64,000 bases of DNA from Halarchaeum rubridurum (GTDB lineage: Archaea; Halobacteriota; Halobacteria; Halobacteriales; Halobacteriaceae). Under the pieces are notes generated by a model, which saw nothing but the letters and a program-made list of their open reading frames with translations, did not search any database and was not told the DNA's origin. Location: NCBI RefSeq assembly GCF_014647115.1, contig NZ_BMOO01000004.1, forward strand, positions 248,001-312,000, in the 5' to 3' direction. The position numbers were made by a program, and so were the translations under genes. This document shows, one piece after another, positions 18,401-26,989 of the stretch (position 1 is its first letter; the number at the start of each line of letters is the position of its first letter).

Positions 18401-19216
18401 CCGGTTGTCGCTCGTGTCGTTCGCCGCGACGGAGAGGTTGTACGTCCCGTCGGGGAGGTCGACGCTCACGTTGATCGTCTCGGTCGCGTCGTCGGAGCTA
18501 TCGAGCGTCGAGGACTTGTTCACACCCGTGGAGATGTCGCCGTTCTCGACGATGACCGTCTCGTCACCGGACTGATTGACCGCCGAGATGTTGATCGTGC
18601 TCTCGTCAACCGCGACGTCGTCGGTCAGCGAGACGTTGATCGTCGCGTTATCGTTCGTCACGTCGTTCGTCGACTGGGAGGCGTCCGGTTCCTCCTCGTC
18701 AGTGACGTTGAACGCGACATTCTGGGTGTCGACGACGGTCGAAGTTGTCGAGTTGTTGTACTGTTCTATGTTGTAGACGTAGTCCCCAGTCGTCGTCGGG
18801 GAACTGTTAAAGTGAGCGGTGAGATCAAACGAGATGCTACCATCGCTGTCGTCGGATGTGTCGGTAGCGTTCCCGACAATCAGACCACTATCACTATTGG
18901 AAGCGTTGAATACAACGCCTTTAACACCTGACGGCGTTTGACTAGCGGAAACGCTAGAGATAGCGACTCCTGTTTGGGTCAGGTTAGAGGCGTTGATTAC
19001 GAAGTAATCAGTCGAGTTGAGATCAACAGTAGTCGCGTTAATCGAGATCGTCTGAGTAGTATCGCCAACCACAACGTCTGAGGCGTTCGTACCGCTGCCG
19101 TCAGGCTGAATCGTCGCCGCGGCCCCACCCGTGAAGGCGATGGTCGCGCCGAAGACGGAGCCGACCATGAGCAGCGCGAGGACGACGGCGCGTGCGCGGT
19201 CCGTCGAGCTACTCAT
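15500..19216 (-). CDS. Large modular sequon-rich surface protein with EF-hand/dockerin-like C-terminus
   Basis: 1238 residues. Signal peptide 1-34 is of the same surface-glycoprotein type as the S-layer proteins. The mature part is Asn/Thr/Ser/Asp-rich with dozens of NxS/T sequons. Three copies of an Ig/cadherin-like module share the pattern (V/T)xxxNATxNVSxTD ... STIxxxxxN ... VGDGFTV, and two invasin (Big-1)-like modules share ATAQLxDxxGxxVxES ... ATLxLxAN. One EF-hand-like loop lies near residue 609 (DENNDGYINESE) and another at 1200-1211 (DDDNDGTISSTE) in a dockerin-like tail. There is no PGF signal or membrane helix, so retention by Ca-dependent binding to the S-layer is plausible but unproven. 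The 5' third is visibly richer in A/T than its surroundings. A strong GGAGGTGA ribosome-binding site precedes the ATG. Confidence 0.85.
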   Translation of the reverse strand: MSSSTDRARAVVLALLMVGSVFGATIAFTGGAAATIQPDGSGTNASDVVVGDTTQTISINATTVDLNSTDYFVINASNLTQTGVAISSVSASQTPSGVKGVVFNASNSDSGLIVGNATDTSDDSDGSISFDLTAHFNSSPTTTGDYVYNIEQYNNSTTSTVVDTQNVAFNVTDEEEPDASQSTNDVTNDNATINVSLTDDVAVDESTINISAVNQSGDETVIVENGDISTGVNKSSTLDSSDDATETINVSVDLPDGTYNLSVAANDTSDNRINETTLGDNFTVATESTPTSGPVSLASGSVVPNETNTSVANSYVVTATLENVDTADDTVDAYANFSFAGFDLSSASITDRSVESTLSGNSNTSSDNQNYGNNSGGAPFVNVTWDDEGGTINDTLEVSFRVDQAEAPSTTGDYPITVTADTNASGSVELSNVTVDTVTVGSSDDSESPTFAESTENVTSGNATVNVSVTDDTLVDQSTIDVNVTNTSNGNTTILVRNGELVNGTESPESTFNSSSDDKTETVNVSIKLTNGTYKIGASASDPDGNQSSSEAVGDGFTVGDTSTGSDSGSTNAGNVDTLEVDPTSGSADANITASATISTTGKDTAFAVDENNDGYINESEIVDTVTDNGDGDLAGSNDNTVNVSVNLSQYNVADLSSVDILAVGEDGDADQNSDYDLNYGISPDANATYTVTNDTIGGLNLTLSTDELTANNASELQATAQLTDESGDAVSESGVPINETIGNVSDTAANVTVLDTFGTTNETGAATLNLTANTPDATVSINASENSTGTKHWANATFDTVPVASSEAENTVFDFANTTAGATTNVTISGQVNLTSDNDMQYMTFNATGADLGGVLEDDVNLSIQNTPYHGDFSTVKLENDNNLSITVSNSQTVTDDDNVTVTIHNVTLPETPDTYNTSLDLETSSEGTSFATFSGNYTVTSEQSGGSTDDVPPTFAESTNNVTDGNATINVSVTDADSAVNESTIAVNVTNDDTETTYSLVENGNATDNETVVELTDASTLNESNEPTEYVNVTADLPEGNYTISASASDTQDNENSSVAVGDGFTVTNTTNDGPTTSVAGVDVTLNRTKLVADNQAVIKATAQLVDSNGNDVNESDVQITRKISNKSNANITRLKGFGRTNADGVATLTLKANTSGYQVTVTATEQVTGNANSDSASFGTIPTTTTYDSNSPVASYDDDNDGTISSTELKSAATDFRGGSLDMGQLQSAAKAFAS

Positions 19217-19219
19217 CGG

Positions 19220-19227
19220 TCACCTCC
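19220..19227 (-). promoter_or_regulatory. Strong Shine-Dalgarno site
   Basis: GGAGGTGA, a full match to the 3' end of 16S rRNA, ends three bases before the ATG at 19216. Most first genes in this window look leaderless, so the site supports the chosen start and suggests high translation from a leadered mRNA. Confidence 0.75.
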
Positions 19228-19751
19228 GTGGTTGTATACGGTGCCTCGCGCGTCGCTGCGCGGTCGAATCGGGGTACAGTGTCGTGTGTCATGGATTCTG
19301 GAAACAGCCTCCGCCGCACTGACATGACGATTGAAACACTCTGTCCACAAATAGCTTGCCGTGTGATACGGCCGCAAACGGGCGTTCGAGCGTGTTTTCT
19401 CCACGTACCGGCCCGTTACCGTGTGGTTGTCCGACACGTGCGCGTGTCACGATGAACGGAGCCCGAGCGCGGCTGGGGGCACCACGCCGCGGTGGCTTCT
19501 GTCGCGGGAGACGGGGAGCGCCCGTCGTCGCGACGGGACGAGAATACGTTCCGTGGCGGGTCGTCGGTCGCCGACCCACGACGTGCCGAGGGCCGTCGTC
19601 GCACTCGACGTCCACGTCGGCGTTCCGACGATGACGAAGAAAGTGAGGTGAGCGCACCGACCGCGGTGCGGTGCTGATGCGGGCGACACGCGACGGAGTA
19701 GCGCCGCCGCTACGCGGGGTAGCGCCCAAAGAAAGAACCGCGAACCGAAGT

Positions 19752-19768
19752 GACCGGTTACGCCGGTC
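19752..19768 (-). terminator. Stem-loop downstream of S-layer paralogue 2
   Basis: GACCGG-CGTAA-CCGGTC perfect stem-loop 12 bases after the stop codon, followed on the minus strand by a T-rich tail (GGTTCTTTCTTTGGGCGC). The sequence and the flank are shared with the region after paralogue 1. Confidence 0.5.
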
Positions 19769-19780
19769 AGCCGTGTTGCG

Positions 19781-22700
19781 TTAGTTCTCGCGGCGCAGCG
19801 CCAGCAGGGCCGCACCCGCCAGCGCAATCAGCGCGAGGCCCACACCGAAGCCCGGCGACGAGCCACTGGACGTCTCCTCGCTGGAGGACGTCGTGGTCGT
19901 CGTCGTGGTCGTCGTCGTGGACGTCGTGGACGTCTCCTCGGTGGAGGTCGTCGTGCTCGTCGTGGACGTCTCCTCGGTGGAGGTCGTCGTCGTCTCGAGC
20001 TCGCTCACGACCTGGACGTCGACGGTGTCGGTGTTCTCACCGTCGTCGACTTCCAGCGTGTAGTTGCCCGGGGCGACGTCGTCGCCGACGGGCATCTCAA
20101 CGGACCACGAACCGCTCCAGCTCCAGTCCTCGGTGGACGTAAGCGCGACGGTGTCGCCGTCCTGGTTCATGAGCTCGACGGTGATGGTGTTGTCCTCCGG
20201 CTGGAGGTTCGTCTGACCCATCACCATCGCGGTCTCACCGACCGCAATCGGGTTGAGGCCGGAGGCCTCGTTACCCTCGGTGTAGACCGTGTTGATGCGC
20301 GTCGAGGCGTCGGCCAGACGGAACGTCGTGTCGACGACGTTGTCGTCGGAGGCCGTGTCCTCGACAGTCTCAGCGCTGAACGCGTTCCAGACCTGCGTGC
20401 CGTCACGCGAGCCCTGGCCGCTCTCGAGCCAGTTCTGGAGGCCCGAGATGCTGTTGGCGCTCGTAGCGCTGTCGCCATCAGAGTCCTTGTGGTTCGGGAC
20501 TTCGCCGTCGCCGACGTTGTCGTCCTGACCGATGTGGTAGGCGAACGCGTGGACGTTACCCTCGGCGAGGTCGCCGACGGAGATGTCGTCCTCGTCGAAG
20601 GTGTAGTCGTCGGAGTCGACGGACGTCGTCGTCGTGATGACGTCACCACGGCGGCCGATGAAGCCGATGAGGACCTGGTCCGCACCGGGCGCAGTACCGT
20701 TCACGTCAATCGTGCCGGTCTCCTGCGCGATCTGGCCGTTCACCGTGTGGAACGTCGCGTCCAGGCTCGTCGTGGTCACACGAAGCGAGGTCTGGCCGCT
20801 CGTCCCCGAGTTGAACTCGGACGTGGTGAGCGTATCGGAGAGGTTGCCCTCGTCGTTACGGGCGTCCTGTGCGTCGATGACACCGAGACGGTACGTCCCG
20901 GTGATGCGGAAGATGTCGCTCTGCGCGGACAGCACGACGTCCTCCTCGGACCACGTGCCGTCGCTGTCGACACTGATCGTGCCGAGGTCGCCGAGCAGTT
21001 CGTAGTCACCCTGGTCGCGGGCGTACAGCGCGACGCTGTCGAGCCCGGACGGGGCCGTACCGTTCACTTCGACTTCGGACCCGACGACGTACGTGCCGCT
21101 CGGGCTGTCGATGGTGACTTCACCTTCGGTGACGTCGAGGGACGCCGAGTCCTCCTCGGAGTTCCCATCGACACCGCTCACGCCGGTGTCGTGACCGTAG
21201 ACGTCGACGTCGACGGAGGTGTCGTCGAGGTACTGCGTGTCGATGGAACCGACGCCGACACCGGTGTCGTCGTCGATCTCGACGCTAGCGTACAGGTAGT
21301 CAGCCTCAACGTCCGCGAGGCTGTCGTTGTTCGGACCGTAGGCCGCATCGTCCGCGATGATACCGCGCTCCTCGACGTCGCCGACGTTACGGAAGACCTG
21401 CGTCGCCTGCTGGTTCGAGGTGCTGTCGCGGAGGTCGTTCGCGTCGATTGCAACGATGTGCGTGTCGCCCGCGACACCGCCGCGAATCGTGTACTGCACG
21501 TTCTGACCCTGCGTCGCGGACGAGCTACCGAGGTCGACACTGATGTCGTCGTCCGTGTTCAGGTTGAGCGTGGTCGTCTGGGAGGCAGCACCGAAGTCGA
21601 GGTCCTCCGTCCCCTCGACGTTGATGGTGTACTCGCCAGCGTCCTGGTTGCTCAGGTCGATGGCCCAGGAGGCCTCACCGTTCTCGTTCTTGATGTTGTC
21701 GCTGTAGTCGTCCTTGAGGACGTCACCGGTGATCTCCAGACCGCTGGAGTCCTCAACGGTGAGCTCGAGGTCCTCGGCCTGCTGGAAGTTCCAGCTGGCG
21801 TTGACGTAGAGGGTCTCGGCGCTGGCCTCGGAGACCGAGCCACCGGAGATGTCCGCGCCGTTGTCGTTGTCGACGTCGAGCTCGGTGACACGCGGCGTGT
21901 TGACCGTCACGCCGAGCGCGTCAGTCGTACCATTGTTCGTGTAGCGACCCTCGTTCTGGTTCTGGGGGACCGGCGGGCTGAGGATCGTCCCCTCAGCGTT
22001 GCCGGAGACACCCGTCAGGGAGCTGTCGAGGCCACCCGTGAAGTTGAGGTCCTCCTCGCCCTTGAAGACGGTCGCGCCGGGGTAGATGTTCACCGTCGAC
22101 GTCCCGTCAGTCGGGGCCGGATCGCTGCCGTTCTCTGCAGCACGGTGGTCAGGGCCACCGTCGTTGGTGGTGCTGCCGGTGTCGCCGGTACTAGTCGGAG
22201 TGTTGATCGTGAACGTGTTACCAGCACTGAGCTGCTGAGTCGCGCTGTTATCGTTGAAGATTTCAGACGTGCTGTTGTTCACGAGGCCCACCGTCGGGGT
22301 GGCGGAGAGCGTATGCCCGTCCGTCGCACCGTCAGTGGTCGTCACAGCGACGTAGTATCGCTCGGTCTGAGGAGTGTCACCGTTGTTATTGCGGAAGTCA
22401 CTGGTGTCGATGGTGACCGAGGAGAGATCCGAAGGCGAGGAGCTCCCCAGCTGGTTCTCGGACGTGGTGAAAGCCGTGTTCCCATCGGTGTCCGCGTAAA
22501 CGGATACCGACGAGATGTCGGATGCGGTGGCGTTCCCACCGAAGGAGACCGAGACGTTGTTCAGATAGATGTCCTGACTGTTACCAGTCGAGGAGTCATC
22601 TAGCGTGAAAGCGTAAACCGCGTCTGTGCTACCGTTGTCGATGGAACCTCCGTCCCAGCTCACGCTGGAAGCAGAGGCATTAGTCTGCGCCGCAGCAGCG

Positions 22701-22792
22701 CCGCCTGTGAGCGCGACGGTGGCTCCGAAGACGGAGAGCACCATCAGCGCCGACAGGAACACTGCGCGGAGCTTGGAATTGTTGTCTGACAT
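19781..22792 (-). CDS. S-layer major surface glycoprotein, PGF-CTERM (paralogue 2)
   Basis: 1003 residues from the ATG at 22792. A longer frame to 22882 exists, but its first 30 residues are basic and do not look like a signal peptide, whereas MSDNNSKLRAVFLSALMVLS is the standard surface-glycoprotein signal. The N-terminal domain (about 35-235) is unrelated to that of paralogue 1. From about residue 239 (GATVFKGEEDL) to the end the two proteins align almost without gaps. A Thr/Ser/Glu spacer with repeated EETSTTSTT precedes the PGF-CTERM signal and LRREN tail. It stands alone in its own transcription unit with a leader of roughly 80-100 bases, and either this or paralogue 1 could be the main lattice protein. 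Confidence 0.9.
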   Translation of the reverse strand: MSDNNSKLRAVFLSALMVLSVFGATVALTGGAAAAQTNASASSVSWDGGSIDNGSTDAVYAFTLDDSSTGNSQDIYLNNVSVSFGGNATASDISSVSVYADTDGNTAFTTSENQLGSSSPSDLSSVTIDTSDFRNNNGDTPQTERYYVAVTTTDGATDGHTLSATPTVGLVNNSTSEIFNDNSATQQLSAGNTFTINTPTSTGDTGSTTNDGGPDHRAAENGSDPAPTDGTSTVNIYPGATVFKGEEDLNFTGGLDSSLTGVSGNAEGTILSPPVPQNQNEGRYTNNGTTDALGVTVNTPRVTELDVDNDNGADISGGSVSEASAETLYVNASWNFQQAEDLELTVEDSSGLEITGDVLKDDYSDNIKNENGEASWAIDLSNQDAGEYTINVEGTEDLDFGAASQTTTLNLNTDDDISVDLGSSSATQGQNVQYTIRGGVAGDTHIVAIDANDLRDSTSNQQATQVFRNVGDVEERGIIADDAAYGPNNDSLADVEADYLYASVEIDDDTGVGVGSIDTQYLDDTSVDVDVYGHDTGVSGVDGNSEEDSASLDVTEGEVTIDSPSGTYVVGSEVEVNGTAPSGLDSVALYARDQGDYELLGDLGTISVDSDGTWSEEDVVLSAQSDIFRITGTYRLGVIDAQDARNDEGNLSDTLTTSEFNSGTSGQTSLRVTTTSLDATFHTVNGQIAQETGTIDVNGTAPGADQVLIGFIGRRGDVITTTTSVDSDDYTFDEDDISVGDLAEGNVHAFAYHIGQDDNVGDGEVPNHKDSDGDSATSANSISGLQNWLESGQGSRDGTQVWNAFSAETVEDTASDDNVVDTTFRLADASTRINTVYTEGNEASGLNPIAVGETAMVMGQTNLQPEDNTITVELMNQDGDTVALTSTEDWSWSGSWSVEMPVGDDVAPGNYTLEVDDGENTDTVDVQVVSELETTTTSTEETSTTSTTTSTEETSTTSTTTTTTTTTTSSSEETSSGSSPGFGVGLALIALAGAALLALRREN

Positions 22793-22898
22793 TGGTTGTG
22801 TTGTCTGGTTCGACTGTCGTGCCGTTCGAACCCGCCGGCGCGGCGGTACTAGACAGTTCAGTCCGGTAGGAGTACACCCCAACCAAGAGCGCTCTTCG

Positions 22899-22908
22899 GT
22901 AAATACTT
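22899..22908 (-). promoter_or_regulatory. Possible promoter of S-layer paralogue 2
   Basis: On the minus strand AAGTATTTACC is the only AT-rich element in the 220-base upstream gap. Transcription would start about 80 bases before the ATG. The leader contains a CCGCCG-CGC-CGGCGG hairpin. Confidence 0.35.
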
Positions 22909-23019
22909 TGTGTACGTCGACCCGGCGAGACGGTCTGAGAGGGCGTCACACACCCGTCTGACGGGGTCGGCCGTGTGACGAACTGACGGAAAAAGGCGCG
23001 GCGGGGCTGTCCCGGAGAC

Positions 23020-25278
23020 TCAGGCGGGCTGGCCGCGCGAGGCGCGGTAGTCGGCGACGCGCTCCGCGACGCCGTCGAGGAGGACGAGCGTCGGCGGGAG
23101 GGTGGCGAGCGAGGCGATGAGCGTGAGGAAGATGACGCCGACGGTGAGGAAGCCGAAGCCGCTGAGGATGGGGAACGGCGAGAGGATCAGCGCGGAGAAA
23201 CCGAAGACGGTCGTCATCCCCGAGACGCTGATGGCCTTCCCGACGCGCGCGGAGGCGATCTGCACGGCGTCGAGTCTGCTCACGCCCTCGCGGGCCTTCT
23301 CCTCGTAGTAGCGCTCCATCACGATGATGGTGTACTCGGCACCGATACCGACGGTCATCGCGCCGAGGCTCGCGCCGAGCGGCGACACCGAGATTCCGAG
23401 CTCGTACATGTAGATGTTCTGCCAGCCGAGGACGAACACCATCGGCACGAGCGGCGCGACGGCCTTCACGGGGTCGCGGTAGTACGCCAGCAACAACAGG
23501 AGGACGAACAGCACGCCCAGCGCCGTCGTGACGTTCCGCGAGTTGATCTGCGAGACGATGGAGGGCGTGGATATCGCGGCCGTCCCCGTCACCTCGGCGG
23601 TGACGCCGGGCGGCGGGTTGCTGTACGCGATGGCGTCCTCGGCGTTCCCGAGGAAGGAGATGACCTGCCCGGTGGTCATGTCCTGTGCGGTCGCTATCGT
23701 CACGTGCGCGCGCCCGTCATTATAGTATTGTTCGAGCGTCTTCTCGGGGACGTCGGCGAGGACGCGGTTCACCCCGGCTTCGGTCTCGGGAATCTCGCCG
23801 CCGTTGTACTGCTTCACGAGCGTGGCGGGCGAGTCGACGCCCGTGATGAGCGGGGCCTCGGTCGCCACGTCCTCGAACTGCACCATCCAGCGCAACACTT
23901 CGGGGTCGCGCAGGTCCGTCCCGGTGACGAGCACGCTGTAGCTCGTGCTCGACCCGCCGCCGGTGACGGACTGGAACTGCTGGAGGTCGACGTACGCGGG
24001 GAGGTCCTGCGGGATGAACTCGTTCGTGTCCGTCATCGTGTCGAGCGACGAGCTCACCTGGAAGCCGGCCCCGGCGAGCACGAGCGCGAGCACGAGCACG
24101 GTCTTCGGGTGGCTGGCGAACACCCGCGAGGAGCGCCCGAGGAGCAGACCGACGGTGCCGACGCTGGCGAGGCGGTCCTCGGTGCTCTCCGCGTCGTCCC
24201 CGTCCCCGTCCGCGTCCGCCTCGTGGTCGAACTCGCCATCGAAACGCCAGCGGACGTAGATGGTGAGCACGGAGAGGAGGACGAGGATGCCCGCGGCGTA
24301 CGTGAGCATGACGCCGAGGATGGACGTCTGGGCGAACCAGATGGTCGCGGGCGACGTCGTGGACACCCACGTCGCGGCGAAGCCGAGCGCGGCCGCGAGC
24401 ATGGCGATGAGCACCGGCGGCCCGATGCCCCCGAGGGCGATGGGGAGCGCGGTCCGCGGGGGATTGCGCTCCAGTTCCTCCTCGTAGCGCTCGTGGAACT
24501 GCACGGAGTAGTCGATACCGAGCCCGATGAGGATGGGGAACACCGCGCTCGTCAGCGTCGAGTTCGGGATGCCGGCGTAGCCGATGGCACCGAACGTGTA
24601 GATGACGCCGACGAAGACGGCGACGATGGGGAGGAGGCGCAACCGGACGCCGCGGAAGAGGAAGAACAGCGCCACGACCATCAACCCGACCGCGAGGCCG
24701 AGCAGTTGGGAGGTGCTCTGTTGGATGACCGCGGACATCTGCGCGCTGAACGCGGCGCTCCCGGTGACGGTCACGGAGACGCCGGCGGGGAAGTTCGCCC
24801 ACTGTTTGACGTCGACGGCGCGGTCGTATATCGGCCGCTCTTCTTGCTGGGAGAGCCCGGTGTCGGTGGTGACGCCGACGATGGCGTAGTCGGGTGAGCC
24901 GAGCACGGCCTCTATCTTCCGCTCGGAGTCGGGTATCCGTCCGTACTCGGCTCTGACGCGGTCGGCCGGGCTCGTGACGCTGTAGACGTTCTGCGTCTCG
25001 CTCATCCGCCGGTCGAGTCGGTCGATGGCGCGAATCGTCGCGGGTTCGGTGACGTCACCGCGGACGAGGACGGCGACGTTCCCGTGGTCGAAGGACTCCG
25101 AGTAGGCCTCGTACGTCGGGTTCTCGGCGACGAACGCCGCGTTCCCGGTGACGCTCGTTATCTGTGCCGCGCCGCCGACGGACACGAGTATCAGGAGGAC
25201 GGCGAGCGCGAGCGTCGCCACCGGTCGTTCCTGGACGCGGTCGCCGACGGACGCGAAGACGCCCCGAAGCTTAGCCAT
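23020..25278 (-). CDS. RND/MMPL-family exporter
   Basis: 752 residues with the duplicated RND layout: a helix, a large external loop and a block of five helices, repeated once (about 12 helices). Characteristic segments are GIDYSVQFHERYEEE and GIGAEYTIIVMERYYEE, the paired helix-4 motifs of hydrophobe/lipid exporters related to MmpL. It probably moves lipids, isoprenoids or amphiphilic compounds across the membrane using the ion gradient. It is the second gene of a two-gene unit; the COG1361 protein upstream ends 27 bases before this start. The pair COG1361 plus RND/MMPL recurs in archaea. The substrate is unknown. Confidence 0.9.
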   Translation of the reverse strand: MAKLRGVFASVGDRVQERPVATLALAVLLILVSVGGAAQITSVTGNAAFVAENPTYEAYSESFDHGNVAVLVRGDVTEPATIRAIDRLDRRMSETQNVYSVTSPADRVRAEYGRIPDSERKIEAVLGSPDYAIVGVTTDTGLSQQEERPIYDRAVDVKQWANFPAGVSVTVTGSAAFSAQMSAVIQQSTSQLLGLAVGLMVVALFFLFRGVRLRLLPIVAVFVGVIYTFGAIGYAGIPNSTLTSAVFPILIGLGIDYSVQFHERYEEELERNPPRTALPIALGGIGPPVLIAMLAAALGFAATWVSTTSPATIWFAQTSILGVMLTYAAGILVLLSVLTIYVRWRFDGEFDHEADADGDGDDAESTEDRLASVGTVGLLLGRSSRVFASHPKTVLVLALVLAGAGFQVSSSLDTMTDTNEFIPQDLPAYVDLQQFQSVTGGGSSTSYSVLVTGTDLRDPEVLRWMVQFEDVATEAPLITGVDSPATLVKQYNGGEIPETEAGVNRVLADVPEKTLEQYYNDGRAHVTIATAQDMTTGQVISFLGNAEDAIAYSNPPPGVTAEVTGTAAISTPSIVSQINSRNVTTALGVLFVLLLLLAYYRDPVKAVAPLVPMVFVLGWQNIYMYELGISVSPLGASLGAMTVGIGAEYTIIVMERYYEEKAREGVSRLDAVQIASARVGKAISVSGMTTVFGFSALILSPFPILSGFGFLTVGVIFLTLIASLATLPPTLVLLDGVAERVADYRASRGQPA

Positions 25279-25305
25279 GTGTGGTCCCTCCGTGGCTGGC
25301 GTCGC

Positions 25306-26925
25306 TCATCGGCGACGGTAGAGGACGTAGGCCCCACCCGCGACGACGAGCACGACGACGACGATGACCGGGAGCGGAACGGGGAGCCCGCCGCTCGACG
25401 GCGTGACGGGGACGCCGATGGGGAGGCCGTCGGTGTACTTCGTGTCGCCGTCCGCGTCGTCGTAGCGCACCTCAACGGAGGCGGCGTACTCCTTGGTGAG
25501 CGCACCCGAGCCGGCGCTGACGGTGAACGTCGCGTTCTTCGTCTCGCCGGACGTCATCGTCCCGAGGTACGCGCCGTCGTCGGACGTCGAAATCGGGTCG
25601 CTGACGAACAGTTTCGCGTTCGTCGCCGACACCGGCTCGTCGCCGTTGTACTGGACGCGGACCGTCACCGAGTCGCTCCCGCCGGGCGAGACGCCCGTCG
25701 AGACGTTCGTGACGGTGAAGGGGTCGCGCTCGGCGCCGATGGTGATGGACTTGCGAAGCGGCGCGTCGGTCTCGCGCACGTCACCGTCCGCGTTCTCGTA
25801 CTGCACGCTGAACGGGAAGGTGTTCGTGCCGGGTTCGGCGCTCGCGGGAATCGTCACGGTGAACGAGACGGGCGCGGACTCACCGACGGCGAGGTCACCG
25901 ACGGCGGATTCGCCGTTCGTCGGCGTCACGGTCGCCGTCTGCCCCAGCACGACCGCGACGTTTTGCGCGTCGCCGGGACCGGTGTTGACGACCGTCGCGT
26001 TGATTCGGGCCTCGTTCTCGTCGACGCGGAAGTTCTCCGTCGAGACGTCACGCAGCTCGAAGGAGCGTTCGGGGCGCACCTGCACGCCGGTCGTCAGCGT
26101 GTCGGAGCGTTCGGTGACGCCGTTCTGGTTCTCGTAGGAGACGACCGCGTTCACGGGGTACTCGCCCGCGGCGGTCTCGGGACCGGCACCGACCTGCGCG
26201 GAGACGGTCGTGCGCTCGCCGGGTTCGAGGCTTGGGACGTAGAGCCCCGTCTCGGCCTGCGCGTTCGACGGCGAGCCGAAGTAGAGCGCGCCGGACTGCG
26301 TCGAGAGGTGGACGGACGCCGCGTGGGCGGTCCGCGTGCCCGTATTCTCCAGCGTGAAGGAGAGGTTGCCGGTGTCGCCGGCGAAGACGGCGTTCTCCCC
26401 CTCGGAGACGACGTCGAACTGCGGGCGGTCCTCGACGGTTATCGTGACGTACTTGCGCTCGTCGATGGTGCTCCACGTGTACTCGGGTTGTTCGGTGTCG
26501 CTGTAGACGACCGCACGCACGTGACGGTACTGGACGCGGACGGGGATGCGGTACGTCCCGGGGGCCGCGTTCCCGATCTCGACGTCGAAGTCGAACGTCG
26601 CCGTGCTCGACCCGGGGATCGACCCCCGCACGACCGTGCCCGTCTTCACGTCGATGGGCGCGTCGATCTGGTCTTCGAGTACCGTCATCCGGACGTTCTG
26701 TGCGGTCTTTATCTTCTCCTCGTACTGGGCGGGGCCGCCCTGGTCTATGTCGCCGTCGTTCGACGCCACCACCGACAGTGTGGCGGCCTCGCTCGCGTGG
26801 AAGGTGTTGTCCGATACGGAGACCGAGACCTCCGGATTCCCGTAGACAGAGCTATCCGCCAAGACTGGTGTGGCCGGCACGACGAGTGCCAGCGCGAGGA
26901 CGAGTAAAACGATTTCGCGGCGCAT
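25306..26925 (-). CDS. COG1361-type exoplasmic protein partnered with RND/MMPL exporter
   Basis: 539 residues: signal peptide (1-23), about four Ig-like NEW/CARDB repeats, and a C-terminal helix (GLPVPLPVIVVVVLVVAGG) with a short YRRR tail, giving an outside-facing protein on one membrane anchor. The N-terminal domain is homologous to that of the protein at 7836-9521, which accompanies an MFS exporter instead. Cotranscribed with the RND exporter 27 bases downstream. A T-rich TATA element (TTTTTATC, 26951-26958 on the minus strand) lies about 30 bases before the ATG, fitting leaderless transcription. A role as an external partner or substrate receptor of the exporter is inference. Confidence 0.85.
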   Translation of the reverse strand: MRREIVLLVLALALVVPATPVLADSSVYGNPEVSVSVSDNTFHASEAATLSVVASNDGDIDQGGPAQYEEKIKTAQNVRMTVLEDQIDAPIDVKTGTVVRGSIPGSSTATFDFDVEIGNAAPGTYRIPVRVQYRHVRAVVYSDTEQPEYTWSTIDERKYVTITVEDRPQFDVVSEGENAVFAGDTGNLSFTLENTGTRTAHAASVHLSTQSGALYFGSPSNAQAETGLYVPSLEPGERTTVSAQVGAGPETAAGEYPVNAVVSYENQNGVTERSDTLTTGVQVRPERSFELRDVSTENFRVDENEARINATVVNTGPGDAQNVAVVLGQTATVTPTNGESAVGDLAVGESAPVSFTVTIPASAEPGTNTFPFSVQYENADGDVRETDAPLRKSITIGAERDPFTVTNVSTGVSPGGSDSVTVRVQYNGDEPVSATNAKLFVSDPISTSDDGAYLGTMTSGETKNATFTVSAGSGALTKEYAASVEVRYDDADGDTKYTDGLPIGVPVTPSSGGLPVPLPVIVVVVLVVAGGAYVLYRRR

Positions 26926-26964
26926 CGCGGGGGAATACAGGCGAATCGGGGATAAAAACGATGG

Positions 26965-26989
26965 AACCCCACGTAGGTTGCTCGGGGTT
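26965..26989 (-). terminator. Possible stem-loop terminator after the CARDB-like gene at 27069
   Basis: AACCCC / GGGGTT stem with a 13-base loop, followed on the minus strand by a TTTTT run. The T-run also forms the TATA element of the next gene, so stop and start signals may be merged. Confidence 0.35.

Larger units (their letters stand above)
19217..19780. other. Intergenic region between S-layer paralogue 2 and the large surface protein
   Basis: 564 bases without a supported gene. On the minus strand it holds, in order: the stem-loop after S-layer paralogue 2; a further perfect GTAGCG-CCGC-CGCTAC hairpin near 19698-19713; GC-rich low-information sequence; an AT-richer part (about 19320-19375) that may contain the promoter of the 1238-residue gene (CTATTTGTGG near 19349); and the Shine-Dalgarno site at 19220-19227. 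The transcript would have a leader of more than 100 bases. Confidence 0.5.

Noticed and set aside
15500-19216. Cohesin-dockerin (cellulosome-like) system
   Set aside because: Only a single dockerin-like calcium segment is present, and no cohesin domain was recognised in the window.
22793-22882. Longer N-terminus for S-layer paralogue 2
   Set aside because: The additional 30 residues are basic and cysteine-containing, and they precede a perfectly normal signal peptide. The ATG at 22792 is preferred.
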